Below are positions 1 to 7,108 of a stretch of 12,291 nt of DNA, one piece after another. This DNA comes from Betaproteobacteria bacterium UBA931. Lineage in GTDB: Bacteria; Pseudomonadota; Gammaproteobacteria; Burkholderiales; Casimicrobiaceae. The translations under genes and the position numbers were made by a program. The stretch is from positions 1 through 12,291 of the forward strand of contig DBDN01000085.1 of NCBI GenBank assembly GCA_002293615.1, read 5' to 3'. The notes below the pieces were generated by a model. That model was given only the letters and a program-made list of their open reading frames with translations. It made no database searches and was not told the DNA's origin. Positions within the stretch are counted from its first letter, which is position 1, and the number at the start of each line of letters is the position of its first letter.

Positions 1-26
1 ATTTTTAGCGCAATAACCAGAAAAAA

Positions 27-1466
27 TCAAAGCACATCCGCCGCATAGTCCGCCAGCCGCGAACGCTCGCCGCGCGCCAGCATCACATGCCCGGCATGCG
101 CCCAGCCTTTCATGCGGTCAACCACATACGTAAGGCCAGAATTGCTTTCTGTGAGATAAGGCGTATCGATCTGTGCGAGATTGCCGAGACAAACCATTTT
201 CGTGCCCGGCCCGGCTCGGGTGATCAACGTTTTCATCTGTTTGGATGTCAGGTTTTGTGCCTCGTCGATAATGACAAATTTATTGATGAAGGTGCGCCCA
301 CGCATGAAATTCAAGCTTTTGATTTTAATATGCGCGCGTAAAAGATCGCGGGTGGCCGCACGCCCCCAAGCGCCGCCATCCTCTTCGGTCTGATGCAATA
401 CTTCGAGATTATCTTCGAGCGCTCCCATCCATGGCGTCATTTTTTCTTCCTCGGTACCCGGTAAAAAACCGATATCCTCGCCAACCGGAATGGTCACGCG
501 CGTAATGATGATTTCGTTATATTTTTTGAATTCCAGCGAAAGCATTAGCCCGGCGGCAAGCGTCAATAATGTTTTTCCTGTTCCCGCTTGCCCGACCAGT
601 GTCACCAAATCAATATCCGGATTCATCAAAACGTTAAGCGCAAAATTCTGTTCTCGATTGCGCGCTGTAATGCCCCATACGGCGTTTTTGCCATGTGTAA
701 AATCTTTGAGTGTCTGCAATACGGCATGTTTTTCCGTTATTTCTTTCACTGTCGCATAAAACGGAGCCTCGTCTTCTTGCTCAAGATATACCATTTCGTT
801 TAAACGCAGCGCTGTCGCCATCGGCCCGGAAACGCGATACGAAGTATGACCGCCGTTTTGCCAGGACTCCATATTCTTGCCATGTGTCTCCCAGAAATCT
901 TCCGGCAACCGGGTAATGCCCGAATACAGCAAATCGGAATCCTCAATGACCTGATCGCTAAAATAATCTTCGGCATTAAGGCCGAGTGCGCGCGCCTTGA
1001 TGCGCATGTTGATGTCTTTTGAAACAAGGAAGACATCGCGCTCTTTGTTCTGATCGTCAAGATATTTAACGACAGAAAGAATTTCATTGTCGGCGCGCGC
1101 CGAAATTAACGGCGACGATACCGCAGGAATCGCTTCCGTCTGCAGGAAAAGAAAACCTTTCGCCTGACGCGTACCGTTCGCTTCGGAAAGAGGAATACCC
1201 AATGCAATATCTTTGCTCTTTTCCTGAAAATGGCGGGTAATCAACTCATCAAGAAAGCGTGACGCCTGGCGAGCATTGCGCGCAGTTTCCGACGTTCCCT
1301 TCTTATGCGCATCCAACTCTTCAAGTACACGAATAGGCAAATAAATGTCGTGCTCTTCAAAACGGAAAAGAGAAGTCGGGTCATGCAGCAACACATTGGT
1401 ATCAAGCACAAAAAGACGGCTCATTTTTTCGGCACGCAAACGACGGCGAGAAACTTTGGCGTTCAT
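27..1466 (-). CDS. PhoH-family protein: PIN domain fused to PhoH ATPase
   Basis: A 479-residue cytoplasmic protein with an N-terminal PIN nuclease-like domain (about residues 18-165) and a C-terminal PhoH P-loop ATPase domain (about 260-475). The PIN part shows FVLDTNVLLHDP with Asp22, EELDAHKKG, ARADNEIL and VSKDINMRIKA, so the acidic metal-binding residues look intact. The ATPase part has Walker A GQAGTGKT (about 292-299) and Walker B FVIIDEAQNL (about 397-406). Family members of this architecture (PhoH2 type) are linked to RNA unwinding and cleavage; the physiological role in most bacteria is unsettled. I chose ATG at 1466. A TTG at 1490 extends it by eight residues, and ATG at 1424 would begin just before the PIN domain; no Shine-Dalgarno decides between them. 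The 141 bp between this gene and rnfH holds its own leader and no convincing promoter. Full length, no damage seen. Confidence 0.93.
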   Translation of the reverse strand: MNAKVSRRRLRAEKMSRLFVLDTNVLLHDPTSLFRFEEHDIYLPIRVLEELDAHKKGTSETARNARQASRFLDELITRHFQEKSKDIALGIPLSEANGTRQAKGFLFLQTEAIPAVSSPLISARADNEILSVVKYLDDQNKERDVFLVSKDINMRIKARALGLNAEDYFSDQVIEDSDLLYSGITRLPEDFWETHGKNMESWQNGGHTSYRVSGPMATALRLNEMVYLEQEDEAPFYATVKEITEKHAVLQTLKDFTHGKNAVWGITARNREQNFALNVLMNPDIDLVTLVGQAGTGKTLLTLAAGLMLSLEFKKYNEIIITRVTIPVGEDIGFLPGTEEEKMTPWMGALEDNLEVLHQTEEDGGAWGRAATRDLLRAHIKIKSLNFMRGRTFINKFVIIDEAQNLTSKQMKTLITRAGPGTKMVCLGNLAQIDTPYLTESNSGLTYVVDRMKGWAHAGHVMLARGERSRLADYAADVL

Positions 1467-1607
1467 AGGTCGATTTCTTTCGTTATTCAATATTAGTTTT
1501 CATTCAGACAAGGATCTTTTGGATATGCTTTTATCAATTACCCGCAATTGATCACGTGCCATCAATGCATGTTTCCCCTTAGGCGAAATCCAAGAAATGT
1601 TAAAAGT

Positions 1608-1898
1608 TTAACGCGTCTTTCCCGGTAAAGCACGCCGCATCCTAATCTCTTTTGGATCACGCTGTAACGGTCGCAGTATTTCAACACGGTCACCATCGTT
1701 GAGTCGCGCATTTGGCATTATCGTTCGCCCGAATACCGCAAAAGAAATTTGCTCGGAAAGCTGCACCGGAAAAGCCGGATTTTGTTTTGCTTTATCCAGC
1801 GCATCGGCAACTGTACTATTTTCCGGTAACGCAAACGATTCTAGGAAAGAATGCCCCTTTTCGCTATAAGCAACAAAAACTGTCTTGTATTTTGACAT
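1608..1898 (-). CDS. rnfH: RnfH/UPF0125 ubiquitin-like fold protein
   Basis: A 96-residue protein of the RnfH family, small beta-grasp (ubiquitin-like) proteins of unproven function. They are named for occasional linkage to rnf genes, none of which lie here. The diagnostic C-terminal stretch DGDRVEILRPL (residues 68-78) followed by DPKEIRMRRA is clear, and length matches the E. coli protein. The start is ATG at 1898; a longer frame from TTG at 1970 would add 24 residues and collide with the smpB start, so I reject it. An AGGA lies 11 nt upstream of the ATG, rather far for a Shine-Dalgarno, and may instead be part of a -10 box. The gene stands head-to-head with smpB. In many beta- and gammaproteobacteria ratA lies between or beside these two genes; here it is missing. 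Confidence 0.9.
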   Translation of the reverse strand: MSKYKTVFVAYSEKGHSFLESFALPENSTVADALDKAKQNPAFPVQLSEQISFAVFGRTIMPNARLNDGDRVEILRPLQRDPKEIRMRRALPGKTR

Positions 1899-1908
1899 AT
1901 AATGAACG

Positions 1909-1938
1909 ATCCTATCATTCCTTAAACATTTTTGCCAA
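1909..1938 (-). promoter_or_regulatory. Putative sigma70 promoter for rnfH
   Basis: On the minus strand, TTGGCA (1938-1933) and TAGGAT (1914-1909) are 18 bp apart, matching the consensus at 5/6 and 4/6. The predicted start of transcription lies only a few bases before the rnfH ATG. The -35 overlaps that of the opposed smpB promoter. Prediction by eye only; an upstream promoter cannot be excluded. Confidence 0.3.
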
Positions 1939-1960
1939 ACATCACCGGCTTTCCCATACT
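1932..1960 (+). promoter_or_regulatory. Putative sigma70 promoter for smpB
   Basis: TTGCCA (1932-1937) and CATACT (1955-1960) are separated by exactly 17 bp, matching consensus at 5/6 and 4/6. The start of transcription would fall near 1966-1968, next to the smpB ATG at 1970. That agrees with the absence of any Shine-Dalgarno and suggests an almost leaderless mRNA. Confidence 0.4.
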
Positions 1961-1969
1961 GTTTTTTCA

Positions 1970-2425
1970 ATGACTATTGCCGATAATCGAAAAGCCTTTC
2001 ATGATTATTTTATCGAAGAACGCTTCGAGGCGGGATTGGTCTTGTCCGGTTGGGAGGTCAAAGCGATCCGCGGCGGACGAGCGCAGTTAAAAGAAGCTTA
2101 TGTAGTCATCAAAAATGAGGAACTATGGTTGATCGGCGCGCATATCACACCGCTGAAAACAACATCGACACATGTCGCTGCCGACCCAACGCGAACGCGT
2201 AAATTATTGATGCATGCTCCGGAAATTCGTCGTTTGATCGGCCATGTTGAACGCGCCGGATATACGTTGGTGCCGCTTAACCTCCATTATAAAAACGGAC
2301 GCATTAAGCTGGAAATCGGTTTGGCGCGCGGCAAAAAGCAGTACGACAAGCGGCAAACCATCAAAGAGCGTGAGTGGGGTCGTGAAAAACAACGCCTTTT
2401 GCGTGACCGACCCGGCTCTCGTTAA
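1970..2425 (+). CDS. smpB: SsrA-binding protein SmpB
   Basis: A 151-residue SmpB, the protein partner of tmRNA in trans-translation, which frees ribosomes stalled on mRNAs lacking a stop codon and tags the unfinished peptide. Family motifs run along the whole length: FEAGLVLSGWEVKAIR (about 19-34) of the tmRNA-binding beta-barrel, DPTRTRKLL (72-80), and the basic C-terminal part ARGKKQYDKR...IKEREW (about 119-136), whose tail enters the mRNA channel. The short N-terminus MTIADNRKAFHDYF is typical of betaproteobacteria and fixes ATG 1970 as the start; the frame is open upstream to 1712 but runs antisense through rnfH. There is no Shine-Dalgarno before the ATG, and a promoter-like pair ends ten bases upstream. 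etfB follows after 19 bp, so the two may be co-transcribed. No ssrA gene is visible in the window. Confidence 0.97.
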   Translation: MTIADNRKAFHDYFIEERFEAGLVLSGWEVKAIRGGRAQLKEAYVVIKNEELWLIGAHITPLKTTSTHVAADPTRTRKLLMHAPEIRRLIGHVERAGYTLVPLNLHYKNGRIKLEIGLARGKKQYDKRQTIKEREWGREKQRLLRDRPGSR

Positions 2426-2444
2426 GAGAAAGTTTTAAGAAACC

Positions 2445-3209
2445 ATGAAAATTTTAGTTCCCGTAAAACAAGTGATCGATCCGTCTTTTCCGGTACGTTT
2501 GAAACCGGATTGTTCCGGGCTGGAAATGGGATTGATGCATCTGGTCATCAACCCCTATGATGAAGTTGCGCTTGAGGAAGCTTTGCAATGGCGTGAGCAC
2601 GACGATGCGCAATCGGTGCTTGCCATCTCTTGTGGCAATGAAGGCTGTCTGGATGTTTTGCGCAGCGCTCTTGCCATGGGCGCAGACCGTGCGCTGTTGA
2701 TCGAAACTCATCATGCGATGTCGTCGCTGGTGTTGGCGCGTATTCTGAAAAAAATAGCGCTTGATGAACAATGCGACGTTATTTTCATCGGCCGCCAGGG
2801 TATGGGCAGCGACAGCAATCAGGTGGCGCCGATGCTGGCGGCGCTCCTCGATTGGCCCCTCATTTCTTTTGCGGAAGCCATAAAGCTCGAAGGCTCGGCC
2901 GATGGCAAAACCGTCGTTGTTCAAACGCGCAGCGACAGCGGCAGCGTAACCTTGAAAGCGCCGCTCCCAGCTGTCATCAGTGTAGAATTGACACTGAATA
3001 CGCCGCGCTATGCGGCCATGCAGAATCTGATCAAAGCGAAAAAGACCGTAATCCCGAGAAAGGCGGCCGAATCGTTGGGTGTTGACCTCAACACGCATAT
3101 CTCCGTCGCGCAGCTGCGCCATCTGCCGATGCGACCCAATGGTGAAATCGTTGCCGATGTGCCGACGCTGCTCGACCGCTTGCGTCATAAAGAAAAAATA
3201 TTACTTTAA
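2445..3209 (+). CDS. etfB: Electron transfer flavoprotein, beta subunit
   Basis: A 254-residue EtfB, the AMP-binding subunit of the heterodimeric flavoprotein that carries electrons from acyl-CoA and other dehydrogenases to ETF:quinone oxidoreductase. Seen: MKILVPVKQV at the N-terminus, INPYDEVALEEAL (35-47), MGADRALLIE (78-87), IGRQGMGSDSNQVAPMLAAL (115-134) equivalent to the usual GKQAIDDDxNQT region, and the loop RYAAMQNLIKAKK (188-200). The last is the partner-recognition loop, where family members commonly have Leu (the human Leu195 anchor) and this one has Met192. The nucleotide loop also departs from the usual D-D-D-x-N-Q-T-G (here GSDSNQVAP). These changes suggest a somewhat divergent ETF, but the fold is intact. 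No dehydrogenase or quinone reductase lies nearby to indicate the electron donor. etfA follows after 18 bp; both are surely one operon. Confidence 0.95.
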   Translation: MKILVPVKQVIDPSFPVRLKPDCSGLEMGLMHLVINPYDEVALEEALQWREHDDAQSVLAISCGNEGCLDVLRSALAMGADRALLIETHHAMSSLVLARILKKIALDEQCDVIFIGRQGMGSDSNQVAPMLAALLDWPLISFAEAIKLEGSADGKTVVVQTRSDSGSVTLKAPLPAVISVELTLNTPRYAAMQNLIKAKKTVIPRKAAESLGVDLNTHISVAQLRHLPMRPNGEIVADVPTLLDRLRHKEKILL

Positions 3210-3227
3210 CTCTTTGGGGAATGCGTT

Positions 3228-4205
3228 ATGACGGTTCTTGTTTTTGCCGAGCACGATGGCACCAAAATCAAATCCAAAACAATGGCGACGATTACCGCCG
3301 CGGCTTCTTTTTCCGACGAAATTCATGTATTGGTGTTGGCAAGCGAACGGCAAAGCCCAGCGTTGACGGAGCAAGCGGCCGTTATTGCCGGTGTTTCACA
3401 AGTAATCTGTGCCAGCGCAGACCATTTCTCCTGTGGATTAACGGAAGACCTGGCCGCTCAAATCATCGAGCAGATGAAGCGGCACACGTATTCGCATATA
3501 CTGATGTCGAGCAGTTATCTGGGCAAGCGCGTTCTGCCGTATCTTGCCGGTAAGCTTAATCTGGATTGTGTCAGTGATTGTATCGTTACCGAAAATGACG
3601 GCCTCGGCAGCGATTTTTTTGTCCGTCCGGTATACGCAAGCAGTTTGCTTGTCGTTGAAAAAATAACCGCTTCGCCCAAACTGATCAGCATCCGCGCCAG
3701 CACTTTTGCCCGCGCCGGAAAACAAGCGATCCCCGCGCCAATAACAATCATCCCCGCTGCACCCAAAGTCAGCGCAGTCACCCGCACCGCCATCAACAAA
3801 GCCGAAGAAGTGTTTGGTATTGCCATTACCCGCGCCAAAATCGTTATTGGTATTGGTCGCGGCATCACGAAAGAAGAGTTGCCTCTTGTCGAAAAACTGG
3901 CGTCCATACTTAACGCCGCTATTGGCGCAACACGCGCTGTGGTCGAAGAAGGGCTGGTTTCCAGCAGCGCGATGCTCGGACAAACCGGAAAAACCATTGC
4001 GCCCGATCTTTATATCGCCATCGGTATTTCCGGCGCCATTCAGCATCTGGCTGGCGTGAAAGACAGTAAAGTCATTGTCGCCATCAACGATGATCTGCAG
4101 GCGCCGATTTTTCAAGTGGCCAACTATGGCATCGTCGGTAACGCCAAAGTAATCATCCCGCAATTAATCAGCGCGCTTGAAAAAACACCGGAAGAAGTGG
4201 CGTAA
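3228..4205 (+). CDS. etfA: Electron transfer flavoprotein, alpha subunit (FAD-binding)
   Basis: A 325-residue EtfA, which supplies most of the FAD site of the EtfAB dimer. The N-terminal half (about 1-185) is the alpha/beta domain that packs on EtfB. The C-terminal half carries the FAD domain: IGIGRG (207-212, usually SGGRG), GATRAVVEEG (233-242), GQTGKTIAPDLY (251-262), GISGAIQH (266-273) and NDDLQAPIF (287-295). The stretch starting LYIAIGISGAIQH and ending VIVAIN fits the classical ETF-alpha signature at every position. GGGGA at 3216-3220, seven bases before the ATG, is a good ribosome binding site. It converges with thyA, 15 bp away, with no hairpin between them. The first Gly-rich loop lacks the usual Ser-Gly-Gly but keeps Arg211. 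Confidence 0.96.
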   Translation: MTVLVFAEHDGTKIKSKTMATITAAASFSDEIHVLVLASERQSPALTEQAAVIAGVSQVICASADHFSCGLTEDLAAQIIEQMKRHTYSHILMSSSYLGKRVLPYLAGKLNLDCVSDCIVTENDGLGSDFFVRPVYASSLLVVEKITASPKLISIRASTFARAGKQAIPAPITIIPAAPKVSAVTRTAINKAEEVFGIAITRAKIVIGIGRGITKEELPLVEKLASILNAAIGATRAVVEEGLVSSSAMLGQTGKTIAPDLYIAIGISGAIQHLAGVKDSKVIVAINDDLQAPIFQVANYGIVGNAKVIIPQLISALEKTPEEVA

Positions 4206-4220
4206 TCACATCATTACTGA

Positions 4221-5015
4221 TCATACCGCTACCGGCGCTTTGATCGCCGGATGATGTTGATAATTCTCGATGGCAAAATCGTCAAACTGATAATCAAAAA
4301 TTGTCGGCGGTTTACGTTTGATCATCAATGTCGGCAACGGATAAGTCGCGCGCGAAAGCTGCTCTTCGGCTTGCGCAAAATGATTGCAATAAAGATGGCA
4401 ATCCCCGCCGGTCCAGATAAATTCACCTGCATCAAGACCGGTTTGCTGTGCCACCATGTGCGTCAACAACGAATATGATGCGATATTAAACGGTACACCC
4501 AAAAAAAGATCGGCGCTGCGCTGATACAACTGGCACGACAGCTTGCCGTCAGCCACATAAAACTGAAAAAACGCATGGCAAGGCGGTAGTCTCATGTGCG
4601 GAATGTCGCCAATATTCCACGATGAAACGATTAGGCGGCGTGAATTGGGATTGCGGCGAATGTCGTCGAGCAATTGCGCGATTTGATCAATGTGCTGTCC
4701 GTCCGCCGTTTTCCAGCCACGCCACTGCGCGCCATACACAGGGCCAAGTTCGCCGTCTTCGTCCGCCCACTCATCCCAAATCGTAACACCGCGCTCCTGT
4801 AACCAACGCGCGTTATGCCCACCCTGTAAAAACCACAGCAGTTCATAAATAACCGATTTCAAGTGCACTTTTTTGGTGGTGACCAGTGGAAAGCCCGCGC
4901 TTAAATCAAAACGCAATTGTGCGCCAAACAGCGAAACCGTGCCGGTTCCGGTACGGTCGTCTTTGCGCACGCCGGTATCGTGTACCAAGCGCAGTAAGTC
5001 AAGATAATTTTTCAT
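4221..5015 (-). CDS. thyA: Thymidylate synthase
   Basis: A 264-residue ThyA, exactly the length of the E. coli enzyme and collinear with it. It methylates dUMP to dTMP using methylene-tetrahydrofolate as both carbon donor and reductant. All key residues are in place in E. coli numbering: phosphate-binding Arg21, Arg126-Arg127 and Arg166, nucleophile Cys146 in LPPCHAFFQF, Asp169 and Asn177 in ADLFLGVPFN, and His207/Tyr209 in GGDCHLY. The C-terminus KAPVAV matches the mobile closing tail. The start at 5015 is fixed by alignment (MKNYLDLL). A TAAAAT at 5046-5041 on the minus strand could be its -10, without a good -35. The next gene is divergent and its promoter probably overlaps this leader. 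No dihydrofolate reductase gene is adjacent in the window. Confidence 0.98.
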   Translation of the reverse strand: MKNYLDLLRLVHDTGVRKDDRTGTGTVSLFGAQLRFDLSAGFPLVTTKKVHLKSVIYELLWFLQGGHNARWLQERGVTIWDEWADEDGELGPVYGAQWRGWKTADGQHIDQIAQLLDDIRRNPNSRRLIVSSWNIGDIPHMRLPPCHAFFQFYVADGKLSCQLYQRSADLFLGVPFNIASYSLLTHMVAQQTGLDAGEFIWTGGDCHLYCNHFAQAEEQLSRATYPLPTLMIKRKPPTIFDYQFDDFAIENYQHHPAIKAPVAV

Positions 5016-5056
5016 GATAGGCGCGTTTTATGATTCGGCTATTTTACCGCGTTTAC

Positions 5057-5085
5057 TTGACGGGAAAAGCGCAAGCTTTCATCAT
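5057..5085 (+). promoter_or_regulatory. Putative promoter for the LplT-PlsC gene
   Basis: TTGACG (5057-5062) and CATCAT (5080-5085) are 17 bp apart, matching sigma70 consensus at 5/6 and 4/6. Transcription would start near 5092, which excludes the in-frame ATG at 5014 and GTG at 5086 and favours GTG 5113 as translation start. By-eye prediction. Confidence 0.35.
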
Positions 5086-5112
5086 GTGACCTTCATCGTC
5101 AAAATAAATTTC

Positions 5113-7035
5113 GTGGGTACATCAGAGCATCAATTTCGCTTATTGCGCGAACGTCGTTTTGCGCCTTATTTCTGGACGCAATTTCTCGGCGCGGGCAACG
5201 ATAACGTTTTCAAAAATGCGTTGGCGCTTTTTGTGACTTTTCGTGTCGGCGGCGCAGCCGGTCTGGATACATTAACGCTGATTAATCTGGCATCGGCCCT
5301 TTTCATTTTGCCCTTCGTGCTTTTTTCCGCAACCGCCGGACAGATTGCCGATAAATTTGAAAAGTCGCGCTTAATTCGTTTACTTAAGATTCTGGAGATC
5401 GCGATCATGCTGTTGGCGCTTGTCGGTTTCCTTTTCGAAAATCTTATTGTTCTTTTTATCGCGCTGTTTTTGATGGGGTTGCATTCGACGCTTTTCGGCC
5501 CGGTAAAATACGCTTTTCTTCCGCAACATCTGCGTATGGAAGAGCTGGTCGGCGGCAACGGATTGGTGGAAAGCGCGACGTTTATCGCAATTCTTCTCGG
5601 CACGATTCTCGGCGGCGTTCTTGTCGCCATTGGTAATCACGGCCCGGTCATTGCGGGCGGCGCTTCGGTATTAATTGCGCTTGCCGGTTATTTTGCCAGC
5701 CGCCGTATTCCGCCCACGCCTGCCGCCACACCTGATTTACGCATTTCTCTAAACCCGTTTACCGAAACGTGGCGCAATTTGTGCGCAGCAAAACGTGTGC
5801 GTGCGGTCTGGTTATCAATGCTCGGCATTTCCTGGTTCTGGTTTTTCGGTGCGATTTTTCTATCGCAATTTCCCGAGTACACGCGCGTTTTGCTCGGCGG
5901 TAACGAGCGCGTCACCACCATGCTTCTGGCTTTTTTCTCCATCGGCCTCGCCATCGGTGCGTTATTGTGCGAACGACTCTCCGGCAAACGCATCGAGCCT
6001 GCACTGATTTTTTTCGGCGCTCTCGGTTTGGCTTTTTTTGCTTTCGACATCGGCTACTCATCTCGGACGCTGTATGCGGAAACGCGCGGTGATATCGCGG
6101 CATTTTTTGAAAACACCGTACACTGGCGTATTTGCCTTGATTTAACGCTCATGGGCGCTTTTGGCGGTTTTTATACCGTCCCGCTCTATGTGCTGTTGCA
6201 AACGCGCTCTCAAGCAACACATCGCTCACGCATTATCGCCGCCAACAATATTCTCAATGCGTTGATGATTGTTGCCGCAGCAATGTTTGCAATCACGATA
6301 TTTTCTCTCGACACAACGATGCCGCAATTATTCATGATTGTTGCGGGGCTTACTTTTATCGTGGCGCTGATCGCATTTATTGCCACAGCGCCTTTCATCT
6401 TGCGCTACCTTGGAAAAATATTGGTGTGCGTCTTTTATCGGTTGCGCCGCTATGATTTACATCATTTGCCCAATGAAGGCCCTTACGTCATCATTTGCAA
6501 TCACGTCAGTTACATGGACGTGATCTTTCTTACCGCGTGCACGCCAGCGCCGGTACGCTTTTTAATGGACCATCAGATTTTCAAAACGCCGGTGCTGAAC
6601 TGGCTCTTCCGCTTAAACCGTGCCATCCCGCTGGCGACACTTCGCGACAACGGCGCGCTCAAGGAAAAAGCATTTATCGAAGCCGCCGAAACCTTAAAAG
6701 CCGGCGGCATCATCGGTATTTTCCCGGAAGGGCGGCTCTCTCCGGACGGTAACATTCACAAGTTTTACCCGGGTGTTTCCCGTATTGCCCGCGATTCAAA
6801 TGCGCCCATTGTTCCGCTTGCCATCGTTGGCATGTGGGGCAGTTTTTTCTCACGGGCGCACAATGGCAAAGCGCTGGGCAAACTGCGCGGCATCTTTTCC
6901 CGCGTCAGCATCATCGCCGGTGAGCCGCTACCGCCCAATACGCCGCTAAGAGAGTTACAGACGCACGTACAACGCTTGTATCACCGAGCGGCCGATTTGT
7001 CGTTGGAGGATCTACCGGGCAATAAGTGCCGCTAG
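5113..7035 (+). CDS. LplT-like MFS transporter fused to PlsC-type acyltransferase
   Basis: A 640-residue inner-membrane protein with two parts. Residues about 8-430 form a multi-pass MFS domain with the LplT-like opening RRFAPYFWTQFLGAGNDNVFK and the loop GQIADKFEKSR (about 76-86). Residues about 435-630 are a PlsC/LPLAT domain with NHVSYMD (catalytic H464 and D469, the H-x4-D motif), FLMDHQIFKTPVLNWLF, FPEGRLSPDG (about 537-546) and IVPLAIVG. In E. coli, LplT flips lysophospholipid inward and Aas re-acylates it; this protein joins both steps, but lacks the acyl-ACP synthetase half of Aas. A role in lysophospholipid recycling is inferred; the acyltransferase could also act on lysophosphatidate. 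The frame is open from ATG 5014, overlapping thyA, but homology begins at RLLRERRF, so I take GTG 5113. GTG 5086 is the alternative. No Shine-Dalgarno is seen before any of them. Confidence 0.85.
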   Translation: MGTSEHQFRLLRERRFAPYFWTQFLGAGNDNVFKNALALFVTFRVGGAAGLDTLTLINLASALFILPFVLFSATAGQIADKFEKSRLIRLLKILEIAIMLLALVGFLFENLIVLFIALFLMGLHSTLFGPVKYAFLPQHLRMEELVGGNGLVESATFIAILLGTILGGVLVAIGNHGPVIAGGASVLIALAGYFASRRIPPTPAATPDLRISLNPFTETWRNLCAAKRVRAVWLSMLGISWFWFFGAIFLSQFPEYTRVLLGGNERVTTMLLAFFSIGLAIGALLCERLSGKRIEPALIFFGALGLAFFAFDIGYSSRTLYAETRGDIAAFFENTVHWRICLDLTLMGAFGGFYTVPLYVLLQTRSQATHRSRIIAANNILNALMIVAAAMFAITIFSLDTTMPQLFMIVAGLTFIVALIAFIATAPFILRYLGKILVCVFYRLRRYDLHHLPNEGPYVIICNHVSYMDVIFLTACTPAPVRFLMDHQIFKTPVLNWLFRLNRAIPLATLRDNGALKEKAFIEAAETLKAGGIIGIFPEGRLSPDGNIHKFYPGVSRIARDSNAPIVPLAIVGMWGSFFSRAHNGKALGKLRGIFSRVSIIAGEPLPPNTPLRELQTHVQRLYHRAADLSLEDLPGNKCR

Positions 7036-7108
7036 GCCTAAAATCCATCACTTTCTGGCGCCTGTTCTACGATTCCTGTATCCTGTTGTTTACCTTCTTT
7101 TTTCCAGA

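Noticed and set aside
1712..1969. 86-codon N-terminal extension of smpB
   Set aside because: It runs antisense through rnfH, is absent from SmpB homologues, and the family N-terminus begins at ATG 1970.
2454..3188. Long open frame (244 codons) antisense to etfB
   Set aside because: It mirrors a well-supported gene codon by codon, has no family features or ribosome binding site, and its composition (rich in Arg, His, Gln) is typical of antisense translation.
3438..4163. Long open frame (241 codons) antisense to etfA
   Set aside because: Shadow of etfA; the Gly/Asn/Asp-rich translation shows no domain, and etfA is certain by its signature motifs.
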